Assembly (NCBI RefSeq): GCF_005845215.1 | Contig: NZ_SPHO01000022.1 | Location: 1 to 64,000, forward strand | From: Clostridium sp. 1001271st1 H5 | GTDB taxonomy: Bacteria; Bacillota; Clostridia; Lachnospirales; Lachnospiraceae | DNA length: 64,000 nucleotides | Reading direction: 5' to 3' | Shown: in pieces, positions 57,926 through 64,000 of the stretch | Numbering within the stretch: position 1 is the stretch's first letter | How the letters are laid out: every line of letters starts with the position of its first letter | The notes under the pieces: generated by a model | The model's database searches: none | Seen by the model: only the letters and a program-made list of their open reading frames with translations | What the model was told of the DNA's origin: nothing | Made by a program: the position numbers and the translations under genes

Positions 57926-58026
57926 CTCCGCTTCTCCGCTTCTATTGATTTTAAAGGATTTTTGCCTCCGCTTTGGCCTTTAAAACCTCCGCTTTCCCTC
58001 CGCTTTTGCTCCAAAACCTCCGCTTT
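57926..58026. repeat. Right half of the element's CTCCGC repeats
   Basis: CTCCGCTT occurs six times in 100 bp between the prophage end and the primase stop codon. Four of the copies have the longer form CCTCCGCTTT. With the inverted copies at 23531-23620 they form an origin-like array split by the prophage. Confidence 0.7.
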
Positions 58027-58039
58027 TATTTTATGTCAA

Positions 58040-60229
58040 CTAATTGAATGGTATTTTTCCTTGTGTGTACTCTTCCTGTGTAACGCCTTGGAATCCCTCT
58101 TCCTTCTGTTTAAGGTTCCTGTACACCATCACGCCCCTCTTTCCCTCCATATTAGCCTTGTCTGCCGGGCATCCGTTGGCCTCCATCCTATCCCGGATGT
58201 TCTGCTTATTCACATGGGCGAACTCATTCAACATGCACCAGTTCATATATGCGCTGTCAAAATCTGCCTTAAGCACCATATCCGCCCTGTCTCCTGTAAT
58301 GATATAAAATTCTGACAGATAACGGAAAACAGTATCCAGCTTTTCATGGTAATCCTTTATGGCTTCCTCACAGGCAGAGGAATGGGTAATTTTAAAATTG
58401 TGGTCAATCAGCCTGTGCAGCCCTTCCAGGAACCAGTTAAAGATAGCGTTGCGCTCATTCAGTATCTTATCCAGTAATGCACTGTCCCGGCGTTCCTGCT
58501 CTATGGTATTCGTGCAGGGCACCACACACAACCGTTCAAAGATATGACCGCCCTTATCATCCTGGAAACTAGGGAGATTGTTACAGGCTATGGCAATCCC
58601 TCCAGGGACTATGTAATAAAATGGCTGTTTATTCTTTGGTTCTATCTTCACAGCGTCCCCGCCTGTAAGCTGCTTAAATACAGAGCTGTCCTTTATCTCA
58701 CTGCCCGTCTGGTCCCCTATGCTTATCAGGCGTTTCCCTATGATGCTCCCCAGGGTGAACTTGGAAGCCTCATTCATCTGCTGGATGGGGATGTTCGCAA
58801 TCTTATCTGTCCCCAGCAGTTCACCCACAAGGTTAAGTATCTGCGTCTTACCGGAATTACCCAGGAGTGACCACAGCACCAGGGCCAGCTTTATCCGGTA
58901 TACCTTCACATTGGAGAGGATAAGCCCCATATATTCCTGAATCACGGCCATCTTCTCCTGGTCCACCTTCCCTTCCCTGTCGCTGCACAGGTCATCCATA
59001 TAGCGGTCAAACACTGGCCGGGCCGTGTCCTCCGGGTGGTACTCGCAATTAAGCTGCATCGTGCTCCGCAGCTTTGGCGTGTGCGGCTCCAGCTTCCTGG
59101 TTTCAAGGTTATACAGGCCATTCTTAAGATTTATATATTTCTCGTCTGTATCCAGTTCCCGGAACGTACATATATTGCTGTCCTTACATAAGAGAAGGTT
59201 GTACACATTATTAATCATGTTGTCACTTGCCATCCCCACGGGGACATACCGCCGGATAAGGGATTTTACCTTGTTGCGGTTGCATTTGTTATATACCCCG
59301 TCCTCATACAGGTAGAAATCGTCCCTATCTTCCTCCGGCCTCCTGACTATCAGATAGGGCAGACCACGGCTGATGCTGTCAGCCAGTATGTCCCCATTTA
59401 TTCTCACCTTGGCCCGTGCTCCCTCCCCATCCGTGAAAAGCCATGGAGCACCCCGGTTTTCTGAAGCTGCTATCAACTCGTCAAGTTCTTCCTTGCTATG
59501 ACCTTCCTTTGTAAGGTAATCTGTCACATCCCCTTTATCAGCTAAGGACGTGATTGTCCAGCGGATGGAATGAGCAAAATGCCTTAAATCCCTCACTATC
59601 TGGTCTTTCAGCTTCATTCCCGGTTCATCATTATCAGGGAGAATTACCACCTTTGCCCCAGCAAAATAAAAAGCATATTCCCTGCGCCAATCGCTGGTGC
59701 TGCCGGCTGTAGTTGCGGTATACCCCAGCTTGTTCAGGGTATCGGCATCCTTCTCACCTTCCACAATATATACCGGATAACCTGCCTTGACGGCCCTTAT
59801 CAGGGAAGGAAGATTGTATAATACTGCATGGTCAGTTTTCTTGTGGTACTTATATGTATCGTTCTTCCGGTCTATGGTGACGTACCGTATTTTCTTTCCC
59901 TCAAATCTTACCTTGGAATAGAGATAGCGACCCTCTGCCGTCTTATAATCATATATGGCTTCTATGGTCTTGCCCTGGGCAAATTCCAGACGTTCCTTCC
60001 ACTGGGGCGGCCTGTAGTCCCCTAAATCCTGGAATGACAAGCCTACTTCCTCCAGGATGTCCTTTGTCTCGCATCCTGCATGACAGTGCAGCAGCAATTT
60101 GCCTTTGTCCTCTGATATGGTAAGGCTTGCCTTGCTGTCATAATGCACCGGGCATTTACATTGGTAAGAGGCCGGACCAATCTTCCTTGATACCTCAAAG
60201 TGTGTCAATAGTTCCTGTAATGTAATCAT
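58040..60229 (-). CDS. Primase-helicase (P4/D5-type replication protein)
   Basis: This protein has 729 residues from the ATG at 60229, which overlaps the upstream stop codon. An N-terminal zinc ribbon (CKCPVH near 24-29, CHAGC near 49-53) is followed by a Toprim primase domain (VEGEKDAD 156-163, LPDNDEPG) and a linker. An SF3/D5-type helicase with Walker A GNSGKT (457-462) completes it. It starts replication of the excised element, probably at the CTCCGC repeats just downstream. It is the main replication gene of the satellite-like element. Confidence 0.92.
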   Translation of the reverse strand: MITLQELLTHFEVSRKIGPASYQCKCPVHYDSKASLTISEDKGKLLLHCHAGCETKDILEEVGLSFQDLGDYRPPQWKERLEFAQGKTIEAIYDYKTAEGRYLYSKVRFEGKKIRYVTIDRKNDTYKYHKKTDHAVLYNLPSLIRAVKAGYPVYIVEGEKDADTLNKLGYTATTAGSTSDWRREYAFYFAGAKVVILPDNDEPGMKLKDQIVRDLRHFAHSIRWTITSLADKGDVTDYLTKEGHSKEELDELIAASENRGAPWLFTDGEGARAKVRINGDILADSISRGLPYLIVRRPEEDRDDFYLYEDGVYNKCNRNKVKSLIRRYVPVGMASDNMINNVYNLLLCKDSNICTFRELDTDEKYINLKNGLYNLETRKLEPHTPKLRSTMQLNCEYHPEDTARPVFDRYMDDLCSDREGKVDQEKMAVIQEYMGLILSNVKVYRIKLALVLWSLLGNSGKTQILNLVGELLGTDKIANIPIQQMNEASKFTLGSIIGKRLISIGDQTGSEIKDSSVFKQLTGGDAVKIEPKNKQPFYYIVPGGIAIACNNLPSFQDDKGGHIFERLCVVPCTNTIEQERRDSALLDKILNERNAIFNWFLEGLHRLIDHNFKITHSSACEEAIKDYHEKLDTVFRYLSEFYIITGDRADMVLKADFDSAYMNWCMLNEFAHVNKQNIRDRMEANGCPADKANMEGKRGVMVYRNLKQKEEGFQGVTQEEYTQGKIPFN

Positions 60230-60630
60230 ATATCGCCTGTGTCCTCCCACTTCCGCAGTAACTCCCTGGCTGATTCCAATGCCCGCAGCGTGTTCCTGCC
60301 CCTGTTCTCCAGCGTCTTTATGAACTCCTTGACCTCCCGGACGTTCCCAGGCAGGAAATACCCTCCGTCCTCCTGACAGGTGGAAAGTATGACGGCCCCG
60401 GCCGCCCTCTCCCTGGCAATCTCCTTTTGCAGCTCCCGGACTGTCTCAACTCCCAGGCGGTTACATAGAGCCCCTGCACTCACGGCATTTTCCTTGCCCT
60501 CAGGGAGTACATCCGCAACAATCATCCATGGTTCCTTCCTATTTACAGGTTCCACGGTTGCCGCCGCTCTCTGCACTGGTGTGTGGTCCTGATGTTCTTT
60601 TTTCAGCCCTGTGTAATATTCATTGTTCAT
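60226..60630 (-). CDS. Winged-helix protein upstream of the primase
   Basis: This 134-residue protein has a winged-helix-like core (AVSAGALCNRLGVETVRELQKEIARERAAGAVILST...GGYFLPGNVREVKEF). It is typical of small proteins encoded before primases on Clostridia integrative elements. It overlaps the primase start by four bases. It may bind DNA at the origin. Confidence 0.7.
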   Translation of the reverse strand: MNNEYYTGLKKEHQDHTPVQRAAATVEPVNRKEPWMIVADVLPEGKENAVSAGALCNRLGVETVRELQKEIARERAAGAVILSTCQEDGGYFLPGNVREVKEFIKTLENRGRNTLRALESARELLRKWEDTGDI

Positions 60631-60633
60631 GGT

Positions 60634-60834
60634 TTACACCCCCGTGAGGTTATTAAGGTACTGGTCAACCTTCACCTTGTCCCACAGGACACGCTTCCCT
60701 ATCTTAACCTTTGCGCCGATTTCCTCCCCCAGCTTCATTGCATTGTTGCGCCCCAAGTTGGTATATGCCCGTAATTCCTCCGTATCCATAAGGCGGCTCT
60801 CTCCGGCTACCATGTTCATTGCTCGTGCTCTCAT
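60634..60834 (-). CDS. Excisionase-like helix-turn-helix protein
   Basis: This 66-residue MerR/AlpA-like protein has the pattern LMDTEELRAYTNLGRNNAMKLGEEIGAKVKIGKRVLWDKVKVDQYL, the HTH_17 form of excisionases. It is the first gene of the replication operon, divergent from the repressor. It may combine excision and activation functions, like AlpA of satellites. Confidence 0.82.
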   Translation of the reverse strand: MRARAMNMVAGESRLMDTEELRAYTNLGRNNAMKLGEEIGAKVKIGKRVLWDKVKVDQYLNNLTGV

Positions 60835-60920
60835 TGCTTTGACTCCCTTCTACTTGTTTATCTCTGTTTAAATAAGTATTGAAAACCATGATTACATCTG
60901 TTACAATATGTATTATACAA

Positions 60921-60954
60921 CAACATTTGTATTCATTCAACATTTGTACTCATT
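60921..60954. repeat. Tandem 17-bp operator-like repeat
   Basis: CAACATTTGTATTCATT (60921-60937) is directly followed by CAACATTTGTACTCATT, with one change. They lie between the divergent excisionase and repressor genes. A related TTCAACAAATTTGAG follows. It is a likely repressor operator. Confidence 0.65.
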
Positions 60955-61007
60955 ATATTTTATGTTTCAACAAATTTGAGCTCACATAAGAAATTGGAGG
61001 CTTTACA

Positions 61008-61715
61008 ATGGGATATGCAACGAAACGTTTTTCTAAACGCTTAAAACAGCTTCGAGAAACTGCGGGATTGACACAAGAACAATTTGCCAAAGAGTTAAAA
61101 GTATCAAGAGGCGCCATAAGCTACTATGAAAAAGGAGAAAGGACTCCAGATATTGAGTTTTTGGACTCTTTGTATGATTACTTTAATTGCACTTTACCAG
61201 TTGATTACCTTCTTGGAAATACGGACAACTATCGTGAAGAACACAAAAACATGTTTGATTTTTACGGACTAACTGATAATGCTTGTAATTACTTAGAACG
61301 GAATACCGATATTGGTATTATTATTTCTACTATGTTAGAAGATGATGACTTTTATGGATTAACCCAACTTTATCGGAGCACATTGGAAAATCATGAACTT
61401 TTTGATTATGGCCAAATTGAATATATAAGCTTTTTAATAACTCAGTCTTTAAAAGAAATAATTTCACGGATTTTACACGCAAATATTTATAATCAGTTTA
61501 CTGATAAAGAAAAGGCTGATATTAAAAAAGAAAATATTGAAACAGAGCAACGGCTCAAAAAACTTTATGATGAACATGAAAAATTTTTAGAAGAATCTCG
61601 AATACGTTCTGATAAAGACTGGGAGATTTACAGGAAAGAACACGCCACCCAACTTGAAACTATAGAAAAAATACATGAACAACTTTCTGAAATAGGTTTG
61701 CACTCCTCAATTTAG
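61008..61715 (+). CDS. Element repressor (XRE family)
   Basis: In this 235-residue protein, residues 1-70 are an Xre helix-turn-helix (RLKQLRETAGLTQEQFAKELKVSRGAISYYEKGERTPD). The C-terminal part is a long helical, charged domain without a peptidase. GGAGG precedes the ATG by seven bases. It should keep the excisionase-primase operon off while the element is integrated. It is AT-rich compared with its neighbours, which suggests a separate origin. Confidence 0.88.
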   Translation: MGYATKRFSKRLKQLRETAGLTQEQFAKELKVSRGAISYYEKGERTPDIEFLDSLYDYFNCTLPVDYLLGNTDNYREEHKNMFDFYGLTDNACNYLERNTDIGIIISTMLEDDDFYGLTQLYRSTLENHELFDYGQIEYISFLITQSLKEIISRILHANIYNQFTDKEKADIKKENIETEQRLKKLYDEHEKFLEESRIRSDKDWEIYRKEHATQLETIEKIHEQLSEIGLHSSI

Positions 61716-61725
61716 TCTATCTACA

Positions 61726-61760
61726 AGCCAGGCGCATTCCCTCCCCCGCCTGGCTCTTTT
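61726..61760 (+). terminator. Terminator of the element repressor
   Basis: AGCCAGGCG (61726-61734) pairs with CGCCTGGCT (61747-61755), followed by CTTTTC. Confidence 0.8.
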
Positions 61761-61822
61761 CATTCCGTAAAATCGATTGTGGGTAAATTGTGGGTACACA
61801 CCCCTTTCAAGCAGAAACCAGC

Positions 61823-61905
61823 ATAGCACTCACCCCGCAAAAAATCAGCCCCGGCACACCATTGCGCCGGAGCTGATTTAAAAAGGGGAGGATAAGTATT
61901 AATTA
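61823..61905. repeat. Right attachment-site repeat (att), 83 bp
   Basis: This direct repeat of 16790-16872 has one mismatch (A at 61858). Its hairpin (61839-61878, minus strand) lies about 140 bp downstream of the AEC permease gene and is the probable original chromosomal terminator used as the integration target. Confidence 0.82.
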
Positions 61906-62042
61906 TTTTCTCTTTCGTGTATACTCCTATTATGGCCCCGTTCCAAAGAATTATACACACCTGCAAAACTTTTTTAAATTTTTTTCTCCCCAACCCTTCC
62001 TGGCCTCCCCGCTGTATCTTCCGGCAGCCGCTCCCATAATGC

Positions 62043-62954
62043 CTACAATATCATCATCAGCGTCCCGGTAATCAAAACCGTGCTGATTACCACGGATATG
62101 GAGTTGGCCGCGCTTGCCAGTCCCACATCCGAATTCAGGTTCCCTGTAAATGCAGGCGCAGCAGAGGACATGGGGCTAAGGGCAAGTATGGTCAATGCCT
62201 GCCTGTATTCCATGCTAAATGGCAGAAGAAAGTAAAAGATTAGGGCCAACGCAATGGCCGCCGAATACCGGGCCGCAAGTATCTTCACGATTTTCCCCAG
62301 CTGGCTGCTATCACCATTCAGCTTAAACCCAACCCCGATCATGAGCATAGCCATAAATGCGTTTGCATTTCCAATGACTCCGGTAAATGTGGTAATGGGC
62401 GCAGGCAGTGCCACATGAAGAAGCGACAGCACGGTCATGAGCAGATAGGCGTCAAAGGGTACGGATTTAAGCAGCGTCTTCATAACCGGCAGAATGCTGA
62501 ACCTGGTATTTTTCTCCTTAATCATCACTGCAGCGCTGTAGGACCCTCCCAGGCAGATGAACGCATTTCCGGTATCAAATAAACTGGTAGCCACCACACC
62601 CATGGGTCCCAGAAAACCCTGGGCAAAGGGCATGGTGAAATTGCCTATATTGTATCCGGGCAGATTCATGGTATTGAATGCCCATTCTTCCCGTTTCTTC
62701 CCAATACTCATTATAAATGCCATACTGATATACAGAATTCCTCCGCCAAATCCCAACAGCGTCATCACCAGCATGGAGGGCTTCAGGTCAATTCCGGAAA
62801 AATTAGATATGATTGCTGCGGGAAGGGTTATCCTAAGTACGATTTTTGATAAGACATAAAAATCCTCCTCTTTAAAAAAACCTGCCCTTCTCAGCAGATT
62901 TCCCATAATTATTACGGCCACAAAGGACCCGGCCTTCATCAACACTTCTGCCAT
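62043..62954 (-). CDS. AEC-family permease (auxin efflux carrier-like)
   Basis: This 303-residue protein has about ten membrane helices and the family signatures RITLPAAIISNFSGID and NLPGYNIGNFTMPFAQGFLGP. It ends SSAAPAFTGNLNSDVGLASAANSISVVIS. Bacterial members export or import dicarboxylates such as malate. It is chromosomal, next to the right att site. Confidence 0.9.
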   Translation of the reverse strand: MAEVLMKAGSFVAVIIMGNLLRRAGFFKEEDFYVLSKIVLRITLPAAIISNFSGIDLKPSMLVMTLLGFGGGILYISMAFIMSIGKKREEWAFNTMNLPGYNIGNFTMPFAQGFLGPMGVVATSLFDTGNAFICLGGSYSAAVMIKEKNTRFSILPVMKTLLKSVPFDAYLLMTVLSLLHVALPAPITTFTGVIGNANAFMAMLMIGVGFKLNGDSSQLGKIVKILAARYSAAIALALIFYFLLPFSMEYRQALTILALSPMSSAAPAFTGNLNSDVGLASAANSISVVISTVLITGTLMMIL

Positions 62955-63306
62955 TTTGCCAATTCTCCCATCCGTTTACTCTATCCGCCCCAATATAAGC
63001 ATTCTATATTTACATTTCACGTTTGCATTACCCATTTCCATTCCCCTTCTGCCGCATCACTCAACTGCGCAGGTATTAGGGCCTGTTCGAAAATTCATTT
63101 CTGCCATCTGCGCACCCTAGTAATAATATCAAAAACAGCGGCAAACTGCAATAACAAAACAAGAACCCGCCTAAAAGCCGGAAAGACCGGCCCCCACCTG
63201 GCGCCGGTCTTTCCAAACCCTTATGAAATAATGCGCGCAGCCTTACATGCGTCCCGGTCCGCGACCCTCCGCAGAGGCTGTTTCATGCTAAGAACTCCTG
63301 TACCGC
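62955..63306. other. Intergenic region between AEC and TRAP genes
   Basis: No gene is visible. It holds the strong terminator at 63180-63214 and presumably the AEC promoter. Confidence 0.5.
63180..63214 (-). terminator. Terminator of the second TRAP operon
   Basis: The perfect 12-bp stem GGAAAGACCGGC/GCCGGTCTTTCC (63180-63191 with 63203-63214) is followed by GGCTTTT on the minus strand. Confidence 0.8.
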
Positions 63307-64000
63307 CTATACATATCCCAGCAGTCCCGGCAGCCACATAGACAGAATCGGAACATAGGATACAAGCAGCAGCACAGCGAATATGGCTGCAAAATACAAT
63401 AACAGCGGCTTAATTACATTTTCAATCTTGGTCTTACCCACCTTAACACCCACAAACAGCGTGGTTCCCACCGGAGGCGTGATGGTTCCGATACACAGGT
63501 TGAATATCATCATGATACCAAAGTGTACGGTATTCATACCCAGGGCCTGGCAGATTGGCAGGAAAATGGGTGTAAAGATAAGACAGGCAGGCGTCATGTC
63601 CATAAATGTACCGATAATCAGCAGAAGGATGTTGATGATGAAAAGAATCACATACCGGTTGTTGCTGATACCCAGCATTGCCTCGGATACGGCTGTGGGG
63701 ATTCCCGTAAAGGCCATGACCCAGCTCATGATGCTGGACACACCGATAAGGAAAATGATGATGCCTGTCATCTCAGCGCTGTCCAGGAAAATCTTAGGCA
63801 GCTCAGAAAACTTGATGGACTTATAGAAGAACAGGGACAGAATCAGGCTGTACACCACTGCCACCACGCTTCCCTCTGTAGCCGTAAAAATACCGCTGAT
63901 AATACCGCCGATAACAATAACTATCATCAGCAGACAGGGAATGGCCTGGAAAAATACCTTCACCTTTTCACTGTTGGAATATTTCCTGGTGCTGCGGTAC
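63307..64000 (-). CDS. dctM: TRAP transporter large membrane subunit DctM, partial
   Basis: At least 231 residues of the C-terminal half are present; the frame stays open to the window edge, so the true start lies outside. Typical features are ATEGSVVAVVYSL, GTFMDMTPACLIFTPIFLPI, and GTITPPVGTTLFVG. It differs from the dctM at 5.7 kb and belongs to a separate transporter operon that ends at 63180. Confidence 0.9.
   Translation of the reverse strand, partial: YRSTRKYSNSEKVKVFFQAIPCLLMIVIVIGGIISGIFTATEGSVVAVVYSLILSLFFYKSIKFSELPKIFLDSAEMTGIIIFLIGVSSIMSWVMAFTGIPTAVSEAMLGISNNRYVILFIINILLLIIGTFMDMTPACLIFTPIFLPICQALGMNTVHFGIMMIFNLCIGTITPPVGTTLFVGVKVGKTKIENVIKPLLLYFAAIFAVLLLVSYVPILSMWLPGLLGYV

Larger units (their letters stand above)
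16790..61905. mobile_element. Integrative element (satellite- or plasmid-like) carrying a nested Mu-like prophage
   Basis: The element is bounded by 83-bp direct repeats (16790-16872 and 61823-61905) that differ at one base. Inside are a tyrosine integrase next to the left repeat, an Uma2/RHH module, a sigma-70-like factor, a primase-helicase, an excisionase-like protein and a repressor at the right end. Subtracting the 34.2-kb Mu-like prophage leaves about 10.9 kb with no capsid or tail genes. That fits a phage satellite or an integrative plasmid. Chromosomal genes resume on both sides. Confidence 0.8.

Noticed and set aside
61760..61993. 77-codon minus-strand frame over the right att repeat
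   Set aside because: Its composition follows the att hairpin sequence and it has no plausible start signal.

Overview
The window looks like the chromosome of a gut-type Clostridia, most likely a Lachnospiraceae member (Enterocloster/Lachnoclostridium-like). This is inferred from moderate G+C, strong GGAGG ribosome binding sites, TRAP and AEC transporters beside a molybdenum-hydroxylase catabolic operon, and low-GC Gram-positive mobile genes. The species cannot be fixed from the sequence alone.

Region 1 (1-14.9 kb, chromosome). A tRNA-Val(GAC) is followed by one long minus-strand catabolic operon. In transcription order it encodes an ACMSD-like amidohydrolase, an M20 amidohydrolase, an M28 peptidase-like hydrolase, an alpha/beta hydrolase resembling dihydroxypseudooxynicotine hydrolase, a TRAP transporter (P, Q, M), an isochorismatase-like amidohydrolase, and the three subunits of a xanthine-dehydrogenase-family molybdenum hydroxylase. 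A GntR/FCD regulator lies just upstream, and a near-consensus promoter (TTGACT-17-TATACT) precedes the operon. The set suggests uptake, hydroxylation, ring or side-chain hydrolysis and deamidation of an N-containing, possibly heteroaromatic, compound.

Region 2 (14.9-16.8 kb). This is a gene-poor stretch with an IS3-type transposase remnant, a cluster of DnaA-box-like sequences, a small membrane peptide, a lone phage holin gene and a short hypothetical gene.

Region 3 (16,790-61,905) is an integrative element bounded by 83-bp direct repeats that differ at one base. Without its insert it is about 10.9 kb. It carries a tyrosine integrase, small hypothetical genes, a divergently transcribed ribbon-helix-helix/Uma2-nuclease pair, a sigma-70-like factor, a primase-helicase, an excisionase-like protein and a repressor, a layout like a phage satellite or integrative plasmid.

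Region 4 (23,627-57,828) is a complete Mu-like transposable prophage of about 34.2 kb inserted inside that element. Its ends are TGTA...TACA, flanked by a 5-bp ATTTT duplication, and it sits within the element's CTCCGC-repeat region. Apart from its repressor it is transcribed on the minus strand: repressor | early genes, MuA, MuB, GemA, endolysin, Mor | holin, Mu-type head genes, myovirus tail, baseplate, tail fibre. At its far end is a complete diversity-generating retroelement (DGR): variable protein with VR, accessory protein Avd, template repeat TR, reverse transcriptase and a small downstream gene. VR and TR (97 bp each) differ at 10 positions, and every one of them is an adenine in TR. 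Nine AAY codons of TR drive diversification of the C-terminus of a putative receptor-binding tail protein. This is the most striking system in the window.

Region 5 (62.0-64 kb, chromosome). An AEC-family permease is followed by the C-terminal part of a second TRAP DctM, cut by the window edge.
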